Shown here in pieces: positions 1-11,660 of a stretch of 64,000 bases of DNA. Every line of letters begins with the position of its first letter. Positions within the stretch are counted from its first letter, which is position 1. Both the position numbers and the translations under genes were made by a program. The notes under the pieces are model-generated. The model did not search any database. It saw only the letters and a list, made by a program, of their open reading frames with translations, and was not told the DNA's origin. Source of the stretch: Corythucha ciliata (taxonomy: Eukaryota > Arthropoda > Insecta > Hemiptera > Tingidae); contig CM075938.1 of assembly GCA_038030265.1 (NCBI GenBank), forward strand, positions 18,515,009-18,579,008, in the 5' to 3' direction.

Positions 1-76
1 GATCAACAATTGACTCCCACGATTCGAGGAGCCCCCTGACGGCTCCACCAGAATACGCCTCCCAGTTGGCACGCTG

Positions 77-118
<42 letters not shown>

Positions 119-3100
119 ATACTGCACGCTAGTTACTCAATTGACTCAGCCAGGTCAGGCACCCCTTTTTATCAGCAGGGTCGTCGCAAAGAGATCCGAA
201 AGGCTTACACGCTGGTCCTATCGTATCACGTTAGGTTGAACCCCCCTTCCCGGGAGCGTATAATCTTCGGGATAATTTTGTTTGCTACAAATAGGTAGCC
301 AATGGGCTTTAAACTTGTTTTTTCAAAGGTGGACCCCTGTAGGACGAAATTTAGTGATGCACTGCGGCAAGATCAAGAAGTTAATTTTTTTCAGAGGAGT
401 GCAAAAATGAAGTCAAAACCATGAAATGACACAATAAAAATTTGGTTCAGAAAACTTAAAGTAAGTAAAAATGAAAAAATGCAAGCCATTTGTGGGAGAA
501 TTATTTGTTATAAGTAGGTAAGTTGTGTGAGATCTTTTCATTTTACGATTCAACTTTTGATTCGATTTTTATTGACAGCAAAATAAAATAATTTAAAACA
601 ATCATTTGAATATAAGAAAAACCTCATCTTTATCATAAAAACCGGGAAAAGTCGTTTTCCAGTTAAAACCGTATCCCACTAATACCATCCCCCCTCCCAT
701 AACCTTTCATCCAAGTCTCATAGCTCTCGATGTATTCAGCCCTGATACTCACCCCCTCCTTTCTATCTCACCAGTAGTTTTTGCCGTTATCTTTGGTCGG
801 TGCCCCACTTAAAAAGCTCTCACACAATTTACACACGAGTGTCTTCTCCCCCTCCGCCATGCCACACTCATCCATGTGTGCGGGGTTCCCATGCGAGGCA
901 TTCCCGTATAGTTTGCATTCGGCTTGGTCACCCCTCCCCCTCCTACCCTTTCTGATACGGAAATAGGGAATTGTTGGGTAGGGGTTTGAAGGGTTCTATA
1001 AGGGTGTCAAGGATAGCGGCGGCAGTAGGAAAACCCCACTTCACGGCGATTTACTGTCCTTTTACCTCTTCGACAGATCTACGCTGGAACAAAAAAATGT
1101 GACGACAGGGAGAATTTTTTTTGTTTTTCTCATTCTTTTTCGGTGACTGACAATAAATAAATGCGCGAAAATATTTTCGATGTAAAAAAAAAAATATTGA
1201 TGCAATTACGAAACTTCGTAAAACGCTCAAAGCTTAAAAGGATAAGGTCGCGCGCTCCACGTTAGTGAAAACTCCTAGAACCGAAAATGGTCTTTGAGGA
1301 GTTAAGTTAATGATCTGTAAGTCCGAGGGAGCTAAAGTTTTAAAGGTTCCCATCAAAACTTTGCCGAGTTGAAATGAATGAATCATAGGGACCTCTTCCA
1401 TCTCCACCGCTGTTCAAGTCCGCGGAAACCAACCAGTGAGGCTCCTCTTATCGCCTTAGAAATAATTTAACTTGATGTGATGGAAATGAGGGAAGGAATA
1501 AGTGTGGAGGGTAGATAAGGGGGGAAAGGGAACAAAATTTCTACTGTATCTTAAACGACAGCCTTTTACTTTTTCTCTTCATTCCCGAAGGTTTTATTTG
1601 ACGACTTTTAACCACCCTCCTCCTACAACATTACTGCCAAGTTTAATTTTGGAACATACAGAAAATCAGGTTCCTTCAATTGTTCAACATTATTGGCCGT
1701 ATTTCTGGCTTCAACTTTTTAATTACGAGAACCCCCCCCCCAACCACCACCACCATAGCTTCCTCGCAATGGCGACTCCCAATAAACGATATTAATGTTT
1801 TTCAGTGCGTTGTTTGTATAGGGTGGATAGCTGAAGGGTTACAGTGATTCAATTTCCTTTCTTCTCTCACTTGCTAGCCCCACTCTCTCTGTGACCATCT
1901 CACAGTCAGAACGATTTCTGTGAAGGTCGTTAAATAATAAAGCGCAATTTTTGTTTTTGTTTTAGTTTCTCTTCCTCTTCATAAACTATGATGGCCAGGC
2001 TTATTAAATGAAGGTAAGACGCGAAATGTAGCGTTAAAAAGAGTCGTAATCATAAAGAGATGTTTTCGTGCGGAGAAAAGATAAATTCAGGAGTGCTCAA
2101 AAAAGTTGAAAACCTTTCATATTGCAATTACTCAGGTAAAAAAAAAGTAAAAATAATAAAAACGGTTTAATCAGCGATGAAAACAGAAATGCTATTTCCA
2201 GAAGGGTTGAGAAAAAAAAATGGAAGTTGTAAAAATGTAGGCGTTCTAAGTGATGAAGAGAGAGAAAAAAGTGAGCACCTCACTATGGTAGGAGCTATAC
2301 GTTGACGAGCGGTGCGAGGGGGAGTATCGTTGTGGTCCCGCTGTTCAATTGACCGTGAACTGTATTTGAAATATGGACCCTATTGGATAAGGTACGGTGT
2401 GTGTAAGATCCGGATCGTGAGAGGGGTGGGGGAACCCGTTGTAGTAGATATTTTTAAAGGTGGTAGGGAGGAAAGTCCGGCTGAAAGGCGTAGTAGTAGA
2501 AATGTGGCTATATAAGCTCGTGAGGGGTTGAATGACGGTGTGTGTGTATGAACGCTTGGATGGGGGCCGATGATGAACCGGAGGGGGTGGTGGAGGGGTT
2601 TGGAGTTAGGACGTGAAAAAGAAAAAGCTGTTCGTAGCAGGTAGGGATTTTTATGGGCCCCTTCTCTCCACATTTCTTTCCTCCGCAAACCAACCATGAC
2701 CCCTCCCCCCATCACCCTATAACCAGCAACCCCTAAACTCTTATTCTTTGCAAACTCGATTTTTTTGTTTTTTTCGTCGTTCCTTTTTTTAAATGCCTAA
2801 ATTATTGGCCTATAATTCATAAAAGCAAAATGGTACAATAAAATTGTAAAAGAGCGTTGATGCTATATTCCTACTTTTGTTTCTTCTTCCTCTTCAAGAG
2901 CCCCTTATAACTTGAAAGTAGCATATCAGCAGCGTACAGGCGTAGGGGCGAGGGGGCCTACCGCCCCGGGCCAACCGTCCTAAAAGGGCACCTGAAAAGC
3001 TCAAAGATGGGAAATTGGGAATTTTTTACGTTCATAGCATAGATGTAGGAATGTGAAAAGGAGGCTTGGTATCAGATTGGGCGGTGAAATGGCTATTTTG

Positions 3101-3149
3101 CGACTATTTCCGACCTAGAGAATAGAACGTTGTGGGTGCTCAGCAGTTT
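1..3149. other. Gene-free left flank
   Basis: No ORF here shows a recognisable domain. The stretch holds a (TC)n microsatellite near its start, scattered homopolymer runs, and a strand-asymmetric G-rich block at about 2,280-2,620 opposite C-rich text at about 2,690-2,715. The short open frames are compositionally skewed and are likely chance. I see no tRNA, splice-supported exon or transposon terminus. Confidence 0.6.
81..115. repeat. (TC)n dinucleotide microsatellite, 35 bp
   Basis: An uninterrupted TC dinucleotide run of about 17 units lies between ordinary sequence on both sides. It would be polymorphic in length. Confidence 0.95.
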
Positions 3150-4080
3150 TTGTGTCTGATTATTAAATTCAACCCACTATTCGGATTCAGTGTAATTTTG
3201 GGGATAATCCGTGCAGTTTAATTATAGTCCACGTTTTTATTTCTCTAATTTCGGGTTATCCACATTTCAGCCGTGAATTAGAGCTTTTCCTGAACTTAAT
3301 CCGCTAATTAGTGCTCTTTCCTCAATTAGCCGCAGATTATAGCAATTTTTTTTTCCATTTTCAGCCACGAAATGGTGTTTTCTTCATCTTAACCTCGTTT
3401 TAGCGTTTTTCCACACTTTAGCACTTCTTTTCAATTTCATCGGCACTTTTCCTTAATTTTAGCCGTCGATTTCGTTTAACTTTTCGCAATGAATTAGCGC
3501 TTTTTCTCACTTAAGCTCACGAAGGCACGCATTGCGGTGATTTCGTAATTTAAATGGCAAATTGGCGTTTTTCAACGCTTTTTCCGCTGAATTAGCGCTT
3601 TGTCTCAATTTAATTGGTGAATTATTGATTTTTCTCCAATTTAACCACCATTTTCGTAATTTTAGCCCCGAATTGCTGTTTTTTCTCAACTTTATCCGTG
3701 AATTTAGCCCTTTTCCCTTTTAGCCGTGACTAAGCGCTTTTTGTCAATTCTATCCGTGAATTAATTAGCGGCTTTTCTTTTTTCAGCCGTGAAACAGCCA
3801 TTTACTCAATTTGAGCCCCGAATTAGCGTTCTTCTCAATTTTTGATCTTGAACTTGCATCTACAAACCTCTAATTAGGACTTTTTCACAATTTTGGCTAC
3901 GAATATTAGGCATTTTTAACATTTAGCCACGTACTTGCCCCCAAGAACAGCACACCAGTTCGCCAGTGCGCTTCCTCAGTCTTAGCCGCCTAAGTAGAAT
4001 CTCCAGACAATGGGGATCAGCGTATTTTCTCAATTTTAGCTGCGAAATAGCCTCCAGAAGGCGTCGAGACGATGCCAACA
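3150..4080 (-). repeat. Family A ~29-bp degenerate repeat array, reverse orientation
   Basis: Roughly thirty diverged units read TTTTCTCAATTTTAGCC followed by GCGAATTAGCGC, with a period near 29-30 bp. Units differ at many positions, with small indels, but the CAATTTTAGCCG and GAATTAGCG halves stay recognisable throughout. Taken as the reverse strand, the unit is GCTAATTCGCGG plus CTAAAATTGAGAAAAAC. The short ORF at 3,507-3,689 is a by-product: its peptide repeats KLRK and KLRN-like words. Confidence 0.85.
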
Positions 4081-4390
4081 CCCTTTTTTAGCTAATTTAT
4101 TTCTCTGTTTATCGTTTTGAAATATTCGCAAATCAAATACGCTTCTTAGGGCATTTTCTGCCACCCACCTCCCCCCCCCGTTTTTCTAGATGCACCCCTT
4201 AGGACCCCTCACAGCCGGGTGGTCACCCGGCTCGCTCCCCCCCACCACCACTATTAAATCCAGCACTGGGCAAGTCTATGTTTGAAATTGAGAAACATCG
4301 ATAATGCCCCAGTGTCCGTAAGTCCATGTAGGCAGCTTTAAATTGAGAAGGTGCGCTAAGTGTACCTGGGGCAATTTCAAGGTTAAAAAT
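4081..4390. other. Spacer between opposed family A arrays
   Basis: About 300 bp separates the reverse-oriented array on the left from the forward-oriented array on the right. It contains C-rich runs and no recognisable repeat units or coding sequence. It marks the point where array orientation flips. Confidence 0.6.
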
Positions 4391-5560
4391 TTTGGGAAAA
4401 AAGCTAATATTTGTGGCTAAAATCGAATTAAAACAAAATCATTTGCGGATAAAATTGAGAAAAGTCGCTAATTTGCAGCTGGAATTGACAAAGAACACTC
4501 TTTGGAAGCTAAAATTAAGAAATAGCTTATTCTTAATTTATTTCTATAGCGCTAATTCACGGCTGAAATGGAGAAAAACGCTCATTTGAACCTATAATTG
4601 ACAAAATGCGCTAATTTCCGGCTAAAATGGAGGTAGCCCGCTAATTCGCGAATGAAGCAAACAATGCTCGGTCACGGCGAAAGTTTAGAAAAATCTGAAG
4701 ATAATATGCGAGTGAAACTGAGAAAAAAGGTTGAGTCGCAGCAAATATTGATAAAAGGCGTTAATTAACTACTAAAATTGGCAATAAGCACTAATTCAAG
4801 GCTAAAATTGGAAGAAAATTGATAATTCTCGGAGAAAGTGCCCCCCTCCTCTAGACAGTCATGTTGGCGGCTAAGATTAAGGACAACGCTAATTCGCGGC
4901 GAGAGTTCAGAAAAAAGGCTGATTTGCCGGGAAAATAGAGAAAAATTATCATTTGCGGCTAAAATCGAGAAAATGTTCTTACGCGTCTAAAATAGAGAAA
5001 AAGAAGTCATTCGGGGCTAAAATTAAGGGAAAAAAGCACATTCGTGGCTCATGTGAGAGAAGAACGCTAATAAAGTGCTAATAATGATAAAAATGCTCAT
5101 TCTTGGCTAAAATTCATAGAAATTGTTAAAATACAGCTAAACCTGTTTTTTATAAAGCGCTCATTTGCGGCTAAAATTCAGAAAAAGTGCTGATTTGCAG
5201 CTAAAATAGAATACATTTTTCATTCGCGGCTTGAAAAACACATTGCTAATTAGTGACTAAAATTAAGAAAAATCGGTCATTTACCGCTATAATGAAAAAA
5301 AAACTCTAATTCACGGCTCACATTGGGAAAACGCAAATTCGGTGATAAAGTGGAAAAGTGCTTATTTTTGTGGGTAAAATTGCTAGAAATGGTTCACGTG
5401 CGCTAAAACTGTTTTAAAGCGCTCATTTGTTGCGAAAATTCAGAAATAAAAGCGGTAATTCACGGTCGAATGATCGAATTTGAGGAAAAGTGTTAATTCT
5501 TGGGAAAAAATAGATTAAACGCTTATTGACGGTTTCAGGAGGTAATTTTCTTTAGTTTGT
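4391..5560 (+). repeat. Family A ~29-bp degenerate repeat array, forward orientation
   Basis: Dozens of diverged units read GCTAATTCGCGGCTAAAATT followed by GAGAAAAA, with a period near 29-30 bp. The two halves of the unit, GCTAATTCGCG and GCTAAAATTGA, resemble each other, so the unit may itself descend from a ~14-bp half. The orientation is opposite to the array at 3,150-4,080. Confidence 0.85.
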
Positions 5561-5594
5561 TTAGCGTCATTTCTAGTCATAATATCGTTAGTTT

Positions 5595-5935
5595 AATTTT
5601 GTCGAAATGTTCGTTTGTTTAGCCGCTCGAGCACTTTAAACAACGAACAAACTTGGGTGCGGCTAGCTTCACGCTACCCGACCCGCATGAACGATATCGT
5701 TTGTTTAGCGGCATATCTGGAGGTAAAATCGTTTCAGATTTCGCGCTAAACAAACGATGTCGTTAACAGATCGGGGAGCATAAAGCTAGCCACACCAAGT
5801 TTGTTTGTTGTTTGAAGTGCTTGAGAGGCTAAAGAAACGAAAATGTTGACTAAAAAACGTGAAAAAACTATTATTTCGACTACAAATGGCGCTAAGCAAA
5901 CGATTTCGTTCATGGGTTGGGTCGAGTGAAGTTGG
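5595..5935. repeat. Fold-back element with ~110-bp inverted arms
   Basis: Left arm (about 5,600-5,716) contains GTTTGTTTAGCCGCTCGAG, AACAACGAACAAACTTGG and CGATATCGTTTGTTTAGCG. The right arm (about 5,735-5,845) carries their reverse complements in mirrored order. A third partial copy (GCTAAGCAAACGATTTCGTT) follows at 5,890-5,930. The structure could fold into a long hairpin. No coding capacity is visible, so it fits a non-autonomous fold-back transposon. I did not identify a target duplication. Confidence 0.6.
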
Positions 5936-6680
5936 CAAACCCATCTTTTATTTAAAATTATGCTTCGAAATGCTGCACAAACAACAATTTTGGCTTAACA
6001 AACGAATAGGATCGTTTTTGCAAGTTTCATGCGCATTACGGGTCGTGCCTGGTTCACGTGCATATCACTCTGCACCACACTGCTCTCAGAAATAGGTACG
6101 TAATCGGGAACTGTTTATCTATTCACAGTAATCTGGTATAGAGTATCAAATTAAGTTATTTCGACCCCCTCCTCCCCACACACGATGCGTACACATCGTA
6201 CCAAGAATCCAACTGTGCGTCTCTGGAGGGACATAGTAATTGACTTAAGCCCTGGGCGATGGGGAAATTTGCAAAAACGGGCAAAATTAAATATTGGACG
6301 AAACTACTAACTTGGAGTTTTTCGGCACATAAGAATCAAGCCAACCATTCATAAAATTCCGTTTGGCCGGCCACTTTGACCTTTTTTTTAAGGAGCCGCA
6401 CTTTTCCCGAAGATGCTGGAGGTCACGCAATCGCCCTCATGTCTAAGAAAGAGCCTCGATACAAGTGGACCATGCAAATTAATTGAAATAAACGAAAACT
6501 CGAAACGCTCTTCTTTCTCTCACTGTAAAATGTTGTTTAAGAAAGAGCTTAGGCGCAGATGGGAACTCAATGGCGAGATCTGGAGCCGATAAAATCCGTC
6601 AAAGCCAACGACTTCGTGAAACGCTCATCTTTGTTTCTCTTAAGGGGGAGCTGACACCCACTCAGCACAGGATTCACAGG
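5936..6680. other. No recognised feature
   Basis: AT-rich unique-looking sequence with short open frames only. I see no domain, tRNA or clear repeat. Confidence 0.5.
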
Positions 6681-7160
6681 GCAGGATTCACATGGGGTGG
6701 AACGAGTGCGGAAAGCGGAGGGACGGAAGGCAGAAAAACCAGTGGAAGGGTTGGCGGAGTCGGTAAGAGAGTTCACATGAAGCGTTCTCCATGGTGAACG
6801 GGATCATAACCTTCCTACTGAAAGCCTCTGTGATCTGAAACCTCTCGCATCTTGTTGATGGTGTTTTTATATTACATTTTCATTGAAATTGAAACTCATT
6901 ATTATTTTAAGCTTCAACAGTTCAACGACACACGAAATAAAATTGGAACCTCTACCAGCGGTTATCGAGTATCAACTATCAAAATTTCGGTCCCCTGCGC
7001 TTGCGCGGAGCTCGACGGAACGCGAAGGCGGTATAACAATTTCTTCCGCCGACCGCTGTCCGTCCTTTCCGACATCATGGCGTCCACCCTGTCGAATAAT
7101 CAATCAGATTGCATTCCGTCCTTCCCCTTCCCTCGCGCGTTCCGCTCCATGTGAATCCAG
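6681..7160. mobile_element. Candidate non-autonomous element with inverted GGATTCACATGG ends
   Basis: The left side (6,681-6,733) reads GGATTCACATGGGGTGGAAC and continues into a purine-rich GGACGGAAGG stretch. The reverse complement of 7,111-7,158 reads GGATTCACATGGAGCGGAAC followed by a similar GGACGGAATGC. The arms are about 50 bp and roughly 80 percent alike. The interior overlaps a 176-codon open frame on the plus strand with no recognisable domain. No target duplication was identified, so the assignment is tentative. Confidence 0.4.
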
Positions 7161-7640
7161 CTTAAGTGCATTTTTGCCAGGGCCGGCTGTACTCTATCAT
7201 GAACCATTTTCGGAAGGACCATGTCCGGCTAAAGTATGGAAAAAAATTGAAAAAATGGACCAAACTCGTAAAAATCGCCTCCATCAGAGTGAACCTGCTA
7301 AGACTGTGATGAAACATCCTCAGCTACAACTTTCAATCTGTTCTAACCTGCCCAAATTATTTTGTGGCCGCTGCGCAGCTTCGATAGAAATCACTTTTAT
7401 AATTGCTCGCTAACTCTTGGATGAAAGTCATGGCAGGAAGAAGACGCAACCTCGTTTAATTAACCCGGTTAGCTTGTCTTGGGGCTCAACAAAGGTTCAG
7501 TGCATACCGGATGGCCCCAAAGGAAAAGACCATGCAACTTCTTCATCTAGAAAATATCAATTTCATTATTAAATAAATTAAATGAAAGTGATATCTTCCG
7601 GACGACGATGGAAGGGCATAGCCCGACACGATTCGAGTTT
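7161..7640. other. No recognised feature
   Basis: Apparently unique sequence between the candidate inverted-end element and the tRNA-like unit. There is no domain-bearing ORF. Confidence 0.5.
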
Positions 7641-7644
7641 CGAG

Positions 7645-7650
7645 AAAAAA
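7645..7650 (-). terminator. Pol III terminator of the tRNA-like gene
   Basis: On the minus strand a run of six T follows the 3' end of the tRNA-like sequence within about four bases. This is a normal RNA polymerase III stop and suggests the unit is, or recently was, transcribable. Confidence 0.6.
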
Positions 7651-7653
7651 TGG

Positions 7654-7726
7654 GCTCCCCGGCGGGATTTGAACCCACAACCTCTGGATTACTAGTCCAG
7701 CACGCTGCCAATTGCGCCACGGTGAC
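7654..7726 (-). tRNA. tRNA-like gene, Arg-type body with AGT (Thr) anticodon
   Basis: Read on the minus strand, the sequence folds as a 73-nt tRNA. The D arm is GCGC-AATTGGCA-GCGT. The anticodon arm is CTGGA-CTAGTAA-TCCAG with loop anticodon AGT. The T arm is GTGGG-TTCAAAT-CCCGC. The A box TGGCGCAATTGG and B box GGTTCAAATCC fit pol III promoters. The acceptor arm (GTCACCG with CGGGGAG) pairs at only five of seven positions. The D arm, variable loop AGGTT and T arm resemble animal tRNA-Arg(TCT) more than tRNA-Thr, so this is either a chimeric or anticodon-shifted tRNA, a tRNA-derived repeat, or a decaying gene. A pol III terminator follows. Confidence 0.6.
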
Positions 7727-7747
7727 GCCTATGGCAGTCGTACTGCG

Positions 7748-7790
7748 AGGGATCAGTTTCGAGAAACAATGACCCTGGGTGGGATTCGGC
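7748..7790 (-). pseudogene. Partial duplicate of the tRNA-like 3' end
   Basis: The text AGTTTCGAGAAACAATG followed by a GGGTGGGATTCGG-like stretch parallels the flank and 3' half of the tRNA-like gene about 110 bp to the left (AGTTTCGAGAAAAAATG, then CGGCGGGATTTG). It looks like a degenerate tandem copy of the tail plus T arm. Confidence 0.4.
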
Positions 7791-7799
7791 TTAGCCCCC

Positions 7800-8280
7800 C
7801 CCCCAATTAATTAATTTTAATAAATTTGGTTTTTACAGGAGCCAAACCCACGAAATTGGGTTTTTCATGAGACGGAATCCGTGAAATTCAGTTTTGATAG
7901 TGCCATTTCGGCTCCAAAGAGCCAAAGCCACAAAAGTTGTATCTATATGAACGAGAATCCGTGAAGAAGCAAATTTCACGACATTTGGATTTAAAAATTC
8001 TGGATTATAGATTCAAAATCACAAAAATCACGGTTTTAAAGAGTCAGAATCGGTTTTTCTCAATTTTAGCCTCAAATGAATGTTATTTTCTTGTTTTATG
8101 TCTACCTTGAACGATCCCTTTTTATAAATTGTAGCCGCGATATGGTCTTTATTAACTGCGCCAATTTTGTAGCGGGTTTTCTCAATTTTGACCTGAATGT
8201 TGCACCGAGAAACCGCGAAGTTGTAATTTCTCAATACATTTCAGTCACGGATTAACGGAAACTTTCCCTAAAACCGGCAG
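7800..8280. repeat. Mixed family B then family A repeats
   Basis: From about 7,820 to 8,040, units alternate AATTTCGTGG-like text with CAAAACCCAATTT-like text, the family B pattern, period near 30 bp. From about 8,040 to 8,280 the text changes to TTTTCTCAATTTTAGCC, reverse-oriented family A. The direct junction of two families in one block suggests they share an amplification mechanism. Confidence 0.6.
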
Positions 8281-10200
8281 ACGTGAATCTCGAGGGTCTA
8301 TTCTGGAGTCGCGGGAGTCAAGATTACCTACGACAAGGCAAATGATTGTATGGACTCGGTAAAATAAGTGCCATGATAAACTTGATAGATATTGAATTTC
8401 ACGGTATTGACCTGACTCTTAAAGCACTCAGCGCTCGTTAACTTCATGCCAAAAAGCAAGTCATCGATATTGAGAATGAAATAAACACACGTCCCTTTTT
8501 GAAAGGATTCTGTTACGTTACCCCTCCCTCTCTTCTACCATCACCTTAGCCTGGTATCGTGATCAAGATGAAGGTTAAAACGCCAAATGTAATGTTCTAG
8601 AAGAAGTGGCAAAAACTACTGGGAAAGGTATAGAGGGGGCACCTTTAAGAGGATATAAAGACGGTCACAAATCTCTTGCTATACTGTGTCCTAGGGTTTT
8701 TGGCACAAGTTTCGTGCATTGGAAATAAAGCGGTCGAAAACTCGTAATGATATTCATGAAACGAAGTCACAAGTGGCTGAGTAAATGTTAAGTCCTGGGA
8801 CAAAGGGGTGAAGGGAAGGAGGGAAAGCACTCGTCTTTCCTTTTCAATCTCCAGCCCCTAAGTCTTCCCTTTTCTTCGTCCAATGTTAACTGAGGAAAAC
8901 GACAAGAGTAAAAAGAAAAAGACTCTCGTGAACAAAATGTTCCTTGATAACGTAGAAATACTGGTAGTAAAAGGAAAGAGTTGGACCAATAATTGTATTT
9001 TGTGATAATTTTCGGAGTATTGCCGCGATAGCAACCCATAAGCTGAAATTAATTACATCGCATTAAAAATACAGCTTTATCATTGTAAAAAAATACGCCT
9101 CGCTTTAGAAAAAACCGCCGGAAGTAATAAAATGCTATTGACTAAACGGTTTAGTGGAAAAAAGAAAAATTAAAATCCCTCTAATAAATCTACAGGTGAT
9201 TAAATTGCCGCTTCCCCCAAACATTCAAAATGGGAAAATTATCCTGGGGCGTGATTCACTTGGGTGGTGGTCATTTGTCTCCTAAGAGCTTTATCCAGTG
9301 ATGAGAATGGTGAAAAGGTGGTGCGGGAGGTGGTATATTGGTCGGCGTCCAGTTACCCCTTCACCTTCTATAGACCCAAAACCGTTTCGCTTTATCCAAC
9401 AATTTCCCCGGATTCTCTTGAATTTGATGATGACGCCAATTGTGTGCAGAAGGGAGGAAATAAAAGGGGGTTGCGAGACGGGGCGAGGGGTAACGTCTTG
9501 TGATTGCCATTAGGTCAAAAGCTTTGGGAAACTTCATTTTCCAATTCCTTTCCGCCCCTTCCACGCTCACTGTCATAATCATCGTCATGCCTTCGCCAAT
9601 TTACGTATTTTTACCATCTCTAGAGGGCCCCCCCCCCTCAAACCAGGAAAACACACTATAAATTCACAAGTCGTCAAACACATTCTCGGCGCTTGGTTTT
9701 AATTGCTTGTTCATCCTCCTCTCCTGCGCTTCTCTTTTTAGAGCCTTAAAAGTACACACACTGGCTTCACACATACATACTCTTAAGAGGTTGACCAGTT
9801 TCCTCGCTCACCCTTTATCTATCATTCTCTCTCTGTCTCTCAAAATGTCCCTGTTCTGCGGACAATTAAACTCGGTTCATTACGGACTTTATTGTAGCTA
9901 AGGACGACTCGACTTTTTATGACTTGTGGTTTAAAACTCTTTCTTTCTTCTATTCTCCTTTTAATTTATACTTTTAGAGCTTGGTGTCCTCACACACAAT
10001 AAGCATCGCTGACAAAGTCTACCTTTCACTCTTGCTACTGTCGAGAGTCAGTTTCACAACTGGTCAATTGCTGTCCTAGAATGGCGCACGGCTGCAATAA
10101 GGAGTAAAATGGGGGGGGGGGATTGAGCCTGTACATTCTGTCTGTCGGTTGTCCATTGAGTCTGAGGATCGATTTATGAGGGAAACGGGGACGGATTTCT
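8281..10200. other. No recognised feature
   Basis: About 1.9 kb of mixed-composition DNA. There are short overlapping ORFs on both strands at 8,788-9,588 but no conserved domain, no splice-supported coding model and no repeat array. C- and G-homopolymer runs occur near 9,627 and 10,110. Confidence 0.5.
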
Positions 10201-11660
10201 CTGATTTCGTTGACTAAACCCCCAATTTGGAGAATTTTCTTACCAACAATATTTTTTATGGATCTGGCTCTCTAAAAAAAAATCTTTTCACGGGTTCTAA
10301 TCGCAAAAAAAGCACACATTTATACACGTCTGACTCACGAAAAATACAGTTTCGCGAATTTTTCTCGCCAAAAAACCATGTTCGCCCGTATCTGGCCCAC
10401 CCAGAATCAATTTTACGGATCTTTGTTGCTTAAAAGCCCAAATTCGCGTGGTAGCCTCAGCATTCGCGCATTTAAACACCACTTTCGCGGGTCTAACTCA
10501 TTAAAAACCCCATTTCTCGGATTTAAAATTTCTCGGAACCTCGGAATACGCGGCAAAAATAAATATAAATTGACAGGTGCAATTAAGGAGAAGTGCAAAT
10601 TCATGATTTCTGACAACAAATTCGGCTAAAATCTAGAAAAAGTGAAAAAACTACTCAGGCGCTGAAATCGAGGTAAACGTAAATTAGCAGCTAAAATTAA
10701 AAAAAGCTCTAATACGAGGCAAAAATTTGGACAAATCGCTAATTCATGGCTAAAATTCAGGGCAAATCGAGACAAAATTACTTTAATTTGGGAATATAAT
10801 TGAGAGCAATTTTGCCTGAAATTGAGGGGAAAAAATACTCGTAATTTATGAATGAAAGGGGGAAAACATTCTAAACGGTAATTCGCGTCCGAATTGAGAA
10901 AAAGCGCTAATTCATGGCTAAAAGTACCCCCCCCCCCCTAAAGGTTGAAGATTAATCAGGGCTCAATTCAAATAGACACTCACGGAATTGACTCATCCAA
11001 AACCAATTCCGGGGGGGGGGGGGCTACCTGCAATTTACGGTGCTGCCCCCCCCCCCTAAGAAACAAAAATCCGCCGAGTTGACTCAAAGAAAACCAATAT
11101 CACCGGGCTATGGCTCGCGTTGGAGAGAAATTCCGTTTTTGCTGCACAAAACCCAAATTTCGTGATGTTGGCCCGTTCAAAAAAACAATTTCGCACAGTT
11201 AGGTAGTTTTAAAGAGAAAATGTCAGGGGTCTCTGGCTCTTTTCAAAAACTAAATTTCACAGGAATGTTCCATTCAAAACCATTTTTGCAAAGATATATA
11301 CCCCTAAAATAGGCAATTCTCAGGGGATTTTGCTGCATTACAAACCAAAATCACACTGACCCATTCAAAAAGCATGTTCACGCGGAGGCAGACAATTCAA
11401 AACCAATTTCAAGGGAATGGCTTCCTAGAAAATACAGGGGGCTGGCTACCCTAAGGATCAGACTGTCGCGGAATTGGCTCATTAATATCAGTTCAGCCGG
11501 CTTAGTGATACAAAAACGTAGTTTCGCGCTGTTGAATAGTTCAGAAACAAAGTTTAACACTTTTGACCCACTCAAAATTCAGTTCTGTGAGGCATAATTA
11601 TGGCTCAACAATCAAGCATCCAATCTTGCTGGGTTGACTGATTCAAAACAGCAATGTCAC
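10201..11660. repeat. Family B and family A repeat block
   Basis: Positions 10,201-10,600 and 10,945-11,660 carry family B units (TTTCGCGGGTCTGACTC plus AAAAACCC-like text). Positions 10,610-10,940 carry forward family A units (GCTAATTCATGGCTAAAATT). Units are strongly diverged. Long C and G homopolymers interrupt the block at 10,927, 11,010 and 11,045. The short ORFs here on both strands are by-products of the repeats. Confidence 0.7.

Noticed and set aside
3150..5560. CRISPR-like reading of the ~29-bp repeats
   Set aside because: Units are directly abutting, heavily diverged and lack unique spacers; the genome is eukaryotic.
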